From Gammaproteobacteria bacterium (GTDB lineage: Bacteria > Pseudomonadota > Gammaproteobacteria > Pseudomonadales > Azotimanducaceae): 12,894 bases of DNA. Under the pieces are notes generated by a model. It was not told the origin of the DNA and ran no database searches. It was given only the letters and a program-made list of their open reading frames with translations. A program made the translations under genes and the position numbers. Below, one piece after another: positions 7,138 through 12,894 of this stretch. Numbering within the stretch: position 1 is the first letter of the stretch; the number at the start of each line of letters is the position of its first letter. Location of the stretch: positions 17,028 to 29,921 of the forward strand of contig PARM01000032.1 in NCBI GenBank assembly GCA_002711495.1, in the 5' to 3' direction.

Positions 7138-7149
7138 TGAGTAAACGGC
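7138..7149. repeat. Direct repeat copy 2 flanking the SnoaL-like gene
   Basis: Second copy of TGAGTAAACGGC, 515 bases from the first and on the upstream side of the SnoaL-like gene, between its ribosome site and the Rieske remnant. Downstream bases TTAAT..ATT also match copy 1 once a two-base gap is allowed. Confidence 0.6.
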
Positions 7150-7167
7150 TTAATCTATTATTCTAAA

Positions 7168-7388
7168 CTAGCGCTGTCCTGGTAGATGTCCAGCGATATA
7201 ATCGTCCAAAATCTCGTGAAATCGCCTGGTTCTTCGACCTGTTGTTCCCTGCCAGCAATATGCCCAACTTTGGTCTAAAGATGGTCCCACTTAAAGTCCA
7301 TAAATTCTTTTGAAAAATACCGTTCCCCTGCTATCAGATCGCCCCTCAACACGGAAGGGTCTTTCCCAGACATCGCCAAAGGGTGCAT
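7168..7388 (-). pseudogene. Decayed Rieske ring-hydroxylating oxygenase (N- and C-terminal remnants)
   Basis: This fills most of a 355-bp stretch that has no intact gene. Reading on the minus strand from ATG 7388 (or 7373) gives DLIAGERYFSKEFMDFKWDHL, then TAG (7275-7277), TKV, GGG (7263-7265), then HIAGREQQVEEPGDF. Rieske oxygenase large subunits of the phenylpropionate type begin with ERY.S.EF...LW..VW..AGRE...EPGDF; the TAG and GGG fall on the two conserved Trp codons. Another frame then gives RRFHEILDDYIAGHLPGQR and a stop at 7168-7170, resembling the C-terminal tail of the same family. The Rieske cluster and iron site are absent, so about 300 residues are lost. It lies between same-strand MDR and SnoaL-like genes, probably a former operon member. 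Bases 7389-7462 hold nothing I can identify. Confidence 0.7.
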
Positions 7389-7462
7389 TTAATCTGAATC
7401 CATTGCTAACTCCCATTTTTATTATTAGGTTAACGCCAGATAAATGAAACTGTCAAAGCCAG

Positions 7463-8467
7463 TCAGCGGACTTTAACAAGTAACTTTCCTAAATTGCCAC
7501 CAGAAAACATAAAAGCTAATGCCTCGGGAAACTTCTCAATACCATCAATGACTTCCTCTGCTAACTTAATGGATCCCTCATGTAGCCATTGTCTTAGTTC
7601 CTCTTCAGCAGGTTTTATAAATTCCGGATAATGAAAATAAGCAAACCCTTCCATAGCAGACTGTCTCTCGGCTAACTTAAGGTAAGAGGAGGGACCCTGC
7701 ACATGATCCATGTCGTTGTATTGAGAGACAGCACCGCAAATCGTAACTCTCGAGCGCAAGGCTAAGTTTTCAAGAACTGCGTCAAGAATATCGCCTCCTA
7801 CGTTATCAAAAAAACCGTTAACCCCGTTCGGTGCCAATTCAGCCAGTTTTGCTCTTACATCTTCTGATTTGTAATCTATCGCTGCTTCGAATTTTAAATC
7901 ATTAAGAAGATGACTTATTTTCCTCTTCCCGCCGGCGATGCCGATAACTTTCGCACCTTCTTTTTGAGCAATTTGCCCCGCAATCGAGCCAACCGCGCCT
8001 GCAGCCGCAGACACCACAAATAAATCCCCAGGGTTAGGCCTTGCTACTTTCTTTACGCCGATCCAAGCAGTCACTCCTGTTGAGCCGCCCAAAATTCCGA
8101 GATTTACACTTAGCGGAAGATTAGATTCTTCTATCAGTTCAAGGTGCTCCGTAGATAGTGCAGCAAAGGATTGAGCACCTAATGGCCCCCTGACAGCGCG
8201 CCCCACATCCCATCCATCGACGGTTGATTCAACTATTCTGCCTACCCCGCCAGCGAAAATAGTATCACCGATACCCATCTGCATGTGAAAGCCTTCACCA
8301 CGTAACATTGTTCGAATCGCTGCATCAACAGAAAGCGATTCATTTGCAATACGAACTTCACCTGGGCTCAAAGCTGTGAGGTCTTCTTCAATAATGGAAA
8401 AACACTCGGAAGTCGCCTCTCCAACTGGACGACTGGTCAATATCACTTTCAAGTTTTTACTTTTCAT
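7463..8467 (-). CDS. NADP-dependent MDR oxidoreductase (LTB4DH/CurA-like)
   Basis: A 334-residue zinc-free medium-chain dehydrogenase/reductase resembling the leukotriene-B4 dehydrogenase/prostaglandin reductase/CurA group, which reduces activated double bonds of enones with NADPH. Features are the N-terminal ILTSRPVGEAT (10-19), the catalytic-domain end TGVTAWIGV (130-138), the Rossmann motif SAAAGAVGSIAGQIAQ (153-168), GIAGGKRK (176-183) for NADP recognition, FDNVGGDILD (220-229) and the typical ending GNLGKLLVKV (324-333). Length is normal and no signal peptide is seen. A weak GAGAG site precedes ATG 8467. It is the first gene of a minus-strand group followed by the Rieske remnant and the SnoaL-like gene, and is divergent from the DUF6134-like gene. 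The natural substrate is unknown. Confidence 0.9.
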   Translation of the reverse strand: MKSKNLKVILTSRPVGEATSECFSIIEEDLTALSPGEVRIANESLSVDAAIRTMLRGEGFHMQMGIGDTIFAGGVGRIVESTVDGWDVGRAVRGPLGAQSFAALSTEHLELIEESNLPLSVNLGILGGSTGVTAWIGVKKVARPNPGDLFVVSAAAGAVGSIAGQIAQKEGAKVIGIAGGKRKISHLLNDLKFEAAIDYKSEDVRAKLAELAPNGVNGFFDNVGGDILDAVLENLALRSRVTICGAVSQYNDMDHVQGPSSYLKLAERQSAMEGFAYFHYPEFIKPAEEELRQWLHEGSIKLAEEVIDGIEKFPEALAFMFSGGNLGKLLVKVR

Positions 8468-8548
8468 AGCTCTCGCTTCTAAAAAATGGACTGTTTCTTC
8501 TCTTGCTGATAATAACAGCTATCCATAGTAATTATTGGGCTACCTATC

Positions 8549-8554
8549 TATAAT
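8549..8554 (+). promoter_or_regulatory. Perfect -10 box upstream of the DUF6134-like gene
   Basis: TATAAT lies 28 bases before ATG 8583, so transcription would begin near 8561. No good -35 box stands at the right distance. This placement argues against an upstream TTG start at 8535, which would precede the transcript. Confidence 0.45.
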
Positions 8555-8582
8555 CAAGAGCGCCTACACCAGATCGTTTTAT

Positions 8583-9203
8583 ATGAAGAGTTTTACAAAT
8601 CCTCTAAGCTTTCTTTTGTTTTTGTGCATTTTTTTATCCAACGCGGTGGCGGAAGAGAACGAAGAATGGATTTTTAATGTCACCGTTGACGGGAATCCAA
8701 TAGGAGAGCACCGATTCAAGAAAACATTTCTAGGCGAAAAAACAGTAATAGAATCAGAGGCGAGATTTGACGTAAAGATTTTGTTTGTGAATGTCCTTAA
8801 ATACCGTCACCAAAATACTGAAGTTTGGGAAAGCGGGTGCCTGTCTGAGATAGAGTCGGCAACGCGATCTAACAGGAAGGAATTCAAAGTATCTGGAAGA
8901 AGGAATGAAGAGAGTTTTTCCATTAACACTCTCGATAAGGACACAATTCATCAAGGCTGCTTATATACTTTTGCTTATTGGAATCCAGATTTCTTATTAC
9001 AGAATAAGCTCATTAACGCACAGACGGGAGAGATGGAAGAAGTAACTATAACGAAAATCGACACGGAGTCAGATTCACTTACGGGCTATCTCATAAACGC
9101 GAAAGGTGGCCCTATAAAAGTTTGGTATGCGGATGAGACTTGGATTGGATTAGAATCAACGCTAAAAAATGGAAGAACCCTTAGTTACCAGGTTGCAATA
9201 TAA
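8583..9203 (+). CDS. Exported DUF6134-like protein
   Basis: A 206-residue protein of unknown function. Residues 1-23 form a clear Sec signal peptide (hydrophobic FLLFLCIFL, cleavage after AVA), so the mature protein is periplasmic or secreted. The mature part opens with EEWIFNVTVDGNPIGEHRF (27-45), continues with RFDVKILFVNVLKYRHQNTEVWESGCL (61-87) and ends with VWYADETWIGLESTLKNGRTLSY (180-202). This is the beta-rich layout I associate with the DUF6134 family. C86 and C126 are the only cysteines of the mature protein and could form a disulfide. No good ribosome site precedes ATG 8583; it is preferred over TTG 8535 because of the signal peptide and the -10 box at 8549-8554. A small unknown gene follows after 43 bp. 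Confidence 0.75.
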   Translation: MKSFTNPLSFLLFLCIFLSNAVAEENEEWIFNVTVDGNPIGEHRFKKTFLGEKTVIESEARFDVKILFVNVLKYRHQNTEVWESGCLSEIESATRSNRKEFKVSGRRNEESFSINTLDKDTIHQGCLYTFAYWNPDFLLQNKLINAQTGEMEEVTITKIDTESDSLTGYLINAKGGPIKVWYADETWIGLESTLKNGRTLSYQVAI

Positions 9204-9246
9204 ACAATACAACGATTACCAAGACAACTTATCATCGGTCAACTTC

Positions 9247-9615
9247 ATGAATAGACCAAAAATCCTATTTAGCCAAGAAGCGGAAAAAGAATTACTTGAT
9301 GTTTTAATCAAATTAGCTGGAGAGTCCTCTAACGAGAGAGTCGATGTCATGGGAACTCCGATACCAATGTTTAACTTCTCTACTTCGGTATTAAAAATCT
9401 TTAAAGCTTGGAAAAAGAGAGAACCGACTCTTTCAGAGCTTCAAGAAGTATCGCGCCTTTTGGAGCGATTAAGCGAACGACTGATTGAATTCGGTGCTGA
9501 TTACGAGCCTGTGCCTTTGTTATCTCTCTCAAAGCTTTATCACGATAAAAATTTCATCAAGCAAGCTGGGATAGAGGTCCAACTCAACGGATATGTCAAA
9601 TTATTAGATTACTGA
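9247..9615 (+). CDS. Small hypothetical protein, unknown family
   Basis: I do not recognise this 122-residue protein. It is soluble, charged and mostly helical in appearance: SQEAEKELLDVLIKLAGE (9-26) and TLSELQEVSRLLERLSERLI (61-80) look like amphipathic helices, joined by MGTPIPMFNFSTS (35-47). There is no signal peptide or transmembrane segment and no cysteine. The start is uncertain: ATG 9247 gives a gene 43 bases after the DUF6134-like stop, while ATG 9169 would extend it by 26 residues and overlap that gene. Neither has a clear ribosome site. It probably shares the transcript of the upstream gene and ends just before an intrinsic terminator, so the pair may work together. Confidence 0.6.
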   Translation: MNRPKILFSQEAEKELLDVLIKLAGESSNERVDVMGTPIPMFNFSTSVLKIFKAWKKREPTLSELQEVSRLLERLSERLIEFGADYEPVPLLSLSKLYHDKNFIKQAGIEVQLNGYVKLLDY

Positions 9616-9623
9616 ATCGTAGC

Positions 9624-9647
9624 TGGGAGAACTCGCTCCTATTTTTT
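9624..9647 (+). terminator. Intrinsic terminator of the DUF6134-like/hypothetical pair
   Basis: TGGGAG (9624-9629) pairs with CTCCTA (9636-9641), including one G-T wobble, around the loop AACTCG, and six Ts follow directly (9642-9647). It is nine bases after the stop at 9613-9615. Its 3' arm and T-run overlap the last codons and the stop (9639-9641) of the convergent kinase-like gene. Confidence 0.65.
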
Positions 9648-10709
9648 GAACTCGTCTAGGAGTTGGATTCCATTGTGATCTAACGCTGCTTGCGCATGTC
9701 TTTGCACCATGGTAATCACCAACTGTAATCCTCTCTCATTGTTCAAGTTGAGGGAGCCAGCGGTAAACATGGCAGTAGCCAGCCCACCTTGGAGATGGGA
9801 CATCCGGTAATCTTCTCTTAACTCTTGAATAGAGTAGTTTAAAACACCTTCTTCCAGCAACGTCTGATGATATATGCTGATCCATCGATCTTCATGCTGT
9901 CGACGCAGATTTGTTTCAACCGATCCTCCCAATAAGTACGCAAGATCGTAAGATGATGGTCCCCTGCCAATACCTTGCCAATCAATAACGGCAACGTAAT
10001 TAGAATCATTTTCTCCAAAAAGCATATTTTCGACTCTGCAATCTTGATGAACGAGCGTCCATGGACTGCGCGCTGCAAGGATCTTATTCACGTTTAAGTA
10101 GTTTTTACTAAAGAGCTCGTAGAGACTTAATGCTTCGGAACTTATATATTCTCCAAAGTTTTCAGCAAATCTAGGGAACATGTCGGATAAAGATTGCGTG
10201 ACAAACTCTATTCGAGGTCCTATCATGGAAGGAATCCAATCAAATTCATGACTTTCCATTTTGCCCCACCAGACAGAATGAATCTTTGCCAAAACCCTTA
10301 CCGCAGATTCAGCTTGTATAGCTCCCATGCCGTCACTTTGGGCAACCATAATTAAATCACTAAGATCCTCCATCACTATAACGAAATCGGCTGTGCCCTC
10401 TAAAATGTCTGCGTGGTAGATTTTTGGTAGACCCACGTTAACCATTGGACCGAGCTCATTGTAAAAGCGGACCTCAGCTTCGAACATGCCCAAGGCTACT
10501 CCCTGTTGGCGATTATCCTCAAAAGAGGATGGGAGCTTTACGACCACACTCTTAGGCAGAGGCTCACTATGCGAAAGGTCAACTTTATAAATGTCTCCCA
10601 AAAGGCCGATCCCCTCTCCTATCTTGGTAACTCCAATATCGGTAACTTCAATATCCAGGATCTTTGAAAGCCATTTTGGCGTCACGTCTTTTATAGTTTT
10701 TGGGATCAT
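9639..10709 (-). CDS. EcKinase/aminoglycoside-phosphotransferase-like small-molecule kinase
   Basis: A 356-residue cytoplasmic protein of the protein-kinase-like fold, in the ecdysteroid-kinase-like/CHK group that also resembles aminoglycoside and choline kinases. These transfer phosphate from ATP to a hydroxyl of a small molecule. The N-lobe has a glycine-rich stretch GEGIGLLGDIYKV (31-43), K58 in VVVKLP, E79 in MFEAEVRFY and the hinge VIVMEDL (110-116). The C-lobe has Brenner's motif VHQDCRVENMLF (220-231) with H221, D223 and N228, and the metal-binding D243 in VIDWQGIGRGPSSYDLAYLL (241-260), so the active site is complete. The start at 10709 is fixed by AGGAG (10715-10719); a GTG at 10754 would add 15 unsupported residues. 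It is divergent from a SDR gene. The substrate is unknown. Confidence 0.87.
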   Translation of the reverse strand: MIPKTIKDVTPKWLSKILDIEVTDIGVTKIGEGIGLLGDIYKVDLSHSEPLPKSVVVKLPSSFEDNRQQGVALGMFEAEVRFYNELGPMVNVGLPKIYHADILEGTADFVIVMEDLSDLIMVAQSDGMGAIQAESAVRVLAKIHSVWWGKMESHEFDWIPSMIGPRIEFVTQSLSDMFPRFAENFGEYISSEALSLYELFSKNYLNVNKILAARSPWTLVHQDCRVENMLFGENDSNYVAVIDWQGIGRGPSSYDLAYLLGGSVETNLRRQHEDRWISIYHQTLLEEGVLNYSIQELREDYRMSHLQGGLATAMFTAGSLNLNNERGLQLVITMVQRHAQAALDHNGIQLLDEFKK

Positions 10710-10714
10710 CTTTA

Positions 10715-10719
10715 CTCCT
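10715..10719 (-). promoter_or_regulatory. Ribosome binding site fixing the kinase start
   Basis: AGGAG on the minus strand stands five bases before ATG 10709. This decides the start against the in-frame GTG at 10754. Confidence 0.8.
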
Positions 10720-10801
10720 GAAGTTCTCGATGTATGATGCACCAGTTTCCACACACCGCAAATCCCTTTAGACTATAGTTTTAGTTTTATTAAGGTTTGT
10801 A

Positions 10802-11725
10802 ATGTTTGATTTTTCAGGAAAAAACGTTCTGATCACAGGAGCAAGTTATGGCTTAGGCGAGCAATTCGCAAAGGATTTTGCTCTAGCAGGCGCGGATTTA
10901 GTTATTACCGCAAGAAGTCGGGAAAAGCTTGAAGAAGTTGCTGAAGCATGCAAGAGGGAGGGGAGTAAGGTTGTCGCGGTCTCTGGCGATGTATCTATTG
11001 AAGACGATGTCAATCAAGTTATTAAAAAAGGAATAGAGGAACTCGGGCACATAGACGTCCTAATTAATAATGCGGGAATTGCTGATCCTCGAGGCGTAGC
11101 TTCAGAACGTTTTGATTCGAAGACCTTTAACAATATTCTGGCCGTTGATCTGGCCGGCGCCTTCTATTATGCAAGAGAGTGTGGGCGTCATATGCTTAAA
11201 CGGAACTCGGGCTCCATAGTAAATATCTGCAGTATTCTGGCCAGCGGAGGAAATGAAAATGTTGTGATTGGCTACACTGCTGCAAAAGGCGGACTTCTAA
11301 ATCTGACATATCAGTTAGGTGTCGAATGGGCAGACAGGGGCGTGCGCGTGAATGCTGTCTCTCCGGGATTTATTGTAACTGAGATGACAAGACCCTTTAT
11401 GGAAGGCATGGGCATCGACAGATGGATTGCGAGCAGAACACCAATGCGGAGAATCGGTGAGGTAAAAGAAGTGACCAACGCTGTAATGTTTCTGGCTTCC
11501 GACCTCGCAAGTTATATAACTGGTGTCGATCTTCTTGTTGATGGTGGAACAAATGCGGGTAACGGGACTTTCCAGATCCCGCCAATTCATCATGAATGGA
11601 ACAAAGATTTGCCAATGGTTCCAAGCTCTTATCAGCCAGTTCAGCCTCGACCAGATTGGTATCAAGCGCTTGAGAGCGGTGTACCAGGAGTTCATTACCC
11701 GATAGAAAATACGGGCGAAGAATAG
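10802..11725 (+). CDS. Short-chain dehydrogenase with a C-terminal tail
   Basis: A 307-residue classical SDR of the FabG-like/gluconate-5-dehydrogenase type. TGASYGLG (12-19) binds the dinucleotide, and R38 and R40 after the second strand (TARSREK) suggest NADP. NNAG is at 89-92. The active site has S144 in NICSILAS, Y158 and K162 (YTAAK), and the core ends with GVDLLVDGGTNAG (241-253), where classical members stop. A further 54 residues follow, rich in Pro, Trp and Tyr (IPPIHHEWNKDLPMVP, QPRPDWYQAL, GVPGVHYP), with no recognised domain. This tail may cover the active site or make oligomer contacts; that is inference. TAAGG precedes the ATG. It is divergent from the kinase-like gene, with 92 bases between the two starts, so shared regulation is possible. 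Confidence 0.92.
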   Translation: MFDFSGKNVLITGASYGLGEQFAKDFALAGADLVITARSREKLEEVAEACKREGSKVVAVSGDVSIEDDVNQVIKKGIEELGHIDVLINNAGIADPRGVASERFDSKTFNNILAVDLAGAFYYARECGRHMLKRNSGSIVNICSILASGGNENVVIGYTAAKGGLLNLTYQLGVEWADRGVRVNAVSPGFIVTEMTRPFMEGMGIDRWIASRTPMRRIGEVKEVTNAVMFLASDLASYITGVDLLVDGGTNAGNGTFQIPPIHHEWNKDLPMVPSSYQPVQPRPDWYQALESGVPGVHYPIENTGEE

Positions 11726-11739
11726 TTAGGAGCGACCTG

Positions 11740-11772
11740 ATGGGATTAGAAAATAGCGTCACTCTGCGCTGA
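11740..11772 (+). other. Ten-codon mini-ORF with a good ribosome site
   Basis: AGGAG (11728-11732) is spaced seven bases from an ATG that encodes MGLENSVTLR and then TGA. It starts 14 bases after the SDR stop. It may be a chance ORF, a leader peptide for the GST-like gene, or the start of a decayed gene. No conservation data are available. Confidence 0.25.
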
Positions 11773-11870
11773 TACTTGCCCTGATTGCAGCCCAGGCCAT
11801 TTCGAATGATTTAACTTGACTTAGGGGAGCGCAATTTCTATCGTCCTCAAGATAAGTGAAAAAAAGGCTA

Positions 11871-12894
11871 ATGACTCCCGAATTGCTCACGATAATAGGC
11901 GTTCCAGCCTCACCCTACACAAGAAAAATGCTAGCAGTCCTGCGGTACCGAAGAATTCCTTTTAAATTTCTAATTAGCCAAGGCAAAAATAATTTACCGA
12001 GACCAAAAGTAAGTCTAATTCCGATTCTTTATTTTAAGGATAGCCAAGGTCATCTCGAGCCTGCAATCGACAGCACTCCAATCATCAGAAAACTTGAGAT
12101 CGAATATCCGGGTCGATCTGTAATCCCGAAAGATCCGGCAACATCTTTTCTTAACTATTTGTTGGAAGATTACGGCGATGAGTGGGTAACCAAGGCCATG
12201 TTCCATTATCGATGGGCATATCTCCAAGATGCAGACATGGCAGGTTCAATCCTGCCTTTTTATCAAGGCGGCATCTCCCAAAGCAATCAAAAAGCCGTCG
12301 CCCTAAAAAAAACATTCTCAGAAAGACAAATATCAAGACTGGGTGTAGTTGGCTCGAACGAGACTACCAAAGACGTCATTGAAGATAGCTTTATGGAGTT
12401 TTTAACTTGTTTGGATAATTTACTCCAATCTCATCCATTTTTGTTGGGGACACGTCCCAGGTCGTGCGATTTTGCTTTTTTTGGTCAACTAACACAGTTA
12501 GCTCAGTTTGATCCGACTCCAAGCAATATTATTATAAAAAGATTTCCTCGAATTCATGCTTGGGTAAGTACTATGGAAGATCTATCTGGACTCGACGTCC
12601 CGGAAAACTGCGATCTGGAATTGCAGGCGTTAGGGAAAAGACTTCGCGACTTGCTGGCAGAAGTGGGTCGTACCTATGTTCCCGTGATGCTTCGAAATGA
12701 GGAGGCGATAACTAGCGGAAAAACAGAATTTGAAACGCTAGTCCGTGACAAGCCTTGGAAACAAAAAGTTTTTCCTTACCAATCAAAATGCTTGCATTGG
12801 CTTCGCATTGAGTTTTCAAAATTAGAGCCTGCAGAGAGACAAAAAATTTACGAAATATTTGAAGCAACAGGCTGCGAGCTGTTAATCGATAAGC
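11871..12894 (+). CDS. GST-like protein with a long C-terminal region, partial at right edge
   Basis: The reading frame is open from ATG 11871 to the end of the window (341 complete codons, no stop yet), so the gene is cut by the edge. The N-terminal thioredoxin-like domain has IIGVPASPYTRKMLAVL (8-24) with S14-P15-Y16 at the usual catalytic position, cis-Pro P51 in SLIPILYF, and D67-S68-T69 where glutathione S-transferases bind the gamma-glutamyl group. An all-helical region follows, including FMEFLTCLDNLLQSHPFLLG (174-193) and CDFAFFGQLTQL (199-210), the standard GST C-terminal domain. The roughly 110 residues after that are unusual, since typical GSTs end near 200-240. AAAGG precedes the ATG closely; GTG 11856 is an alternative start. 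It may conjugate or reduce substrates with glutathione, or have lost enzymatic activity. Confidence 0.85.
   Translation, partial: MTPELLTIIGVPASPYTRKMLAVLRYRRIPFKFLISQGKNNLPRPKVSLIPILYFKDSQGHLEPAIDSTPIIRKLEIEYPGRSVIPKDPATSFLNYLLEDYGDEWVTKAMFHYRWAYLQDADMAGSILPFYQGGISQSNQKAVALKKTFSERQISRLGVVGSNETTKDVIEDSFMEFLTCLDNLLQSHPFLLGTRPRSCDFAFFGQLTQLAQFDPTPSNIIIKRFPRIHAWVSTMEDLSGLDVPENCDLELQALGKRLRDLLAEVGRTYVPVMLRNEEAITSGKTEFETLVRDKPWKQKVFPYQSKCLHWLRIEFSKLEPAERQKIYEIFEATGCELLIDK

Noticed and set aside
7292..7416. A minus-strand frame starting MGVSNGFRLNAPFGDVW.
   Set aside because: It overlaps the Rieske-like frame, has no ribosome site, matches no family I know and is only 41 codons long.
8535..9203. 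The TTG start at 8535 for the DUF6134-like gene.
   Set aside because: It would precede the likely transcription start and bury the signal peptide behind a 16-residue charged leader.
9639..10754. The longer kinase start at GTG 10754.
   Set aside because: The extra 15 residues have no ribosome site, whereas AGGAG is ideally placed before ATG 10709.
11315..11762. Minus-strand and alternate-frame ORFs over the second SDR.
   Set aside because: They overlap a complete SDR with intact catalytic residues and carry no motifs of their own.
1..12894. CRISPR arrays, insertion sequences, toxin-antitoxin or phage-defence genes.
   Set aside because: No spaced repeat arrays, transposase motifs, terminal inverted repeats or defence-type domains were seen on either strand.

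Overview
The window looks like a chromosomal stretch of a gammaproteobacterium, probably an aquatic or marine one. This rests on the CCA-encoding tRNA-Phe of gammaproteobacterial type, moderate AT richness, clear Shine-Dalgarno sites, and single-gene families common in such genomes (DUF6134-like, EcKinase-like phosphotransferase, long GST-like protein). No rRNA, integrase, transposase or CRISPR array is visible, so taxonomic placement is tentative.

Layout. Bases 1-169 hold a sigma70-type promoter and tRNA-Phe(GAA). Bases 317-2892 (minus strand) carry two exported hydrolases: a shortened alkyl-sulfatase-type metallo-beta-lactamase-fold protein, preceded by a paraoxonase-like beta-propeller with a complete set of expected calcium ligands. 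A divergent region follows, then on the plus strand a nitroreductase (3108-3815, odd TTG start), a GMC-family FAD alcohol dehydrogenase (3984-5612) and a short-chain dehydrogenase (5772-6500). On the minus strand from 8467 down to 6637 lie a zinc-free MDR oxidoreductase, a decayed Rieske oxygenase remnant (about 7388-7168) and a SnoaL-like protein. Bases 8583-9615 (plus) encode a DUF6134-like secreted protein and a small unknown protein, ending in an intrinsic terminator. Convergent to these is an EcKinase-like phosphotransferase (10709-9639), divergent from a second SDR with a C-terminal tail (10802-11725). A long GST-like gene starts at 11871 and runs off the right edge.

How the genes might work together. 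The set is enriched in redox and hydrolytic enzymes for small organic molecules: sulfate-ester or related hydrolysis, lactone or ester hydrolysis, alcohol and ketone oxidation or reduction, double-bond reduction, glutathione chemistry and a small-molecule kinase. It reads as an accessory catabolic or detoxification neighbourhood and not as one operon, since strands alternate and each block has its own signals. The specific substrate cannot be read from the sequence.

The most notable hidden item is the Rieske remnant. Its N-terminal reading has TAG and GGG exactly where the family normally has two tryptophans, and it runs into what looks like a Rieske C-terminal tail in another frame. This suggests a gene that lost its middle by deletion. 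I see no undescribed defence or mobile system here.
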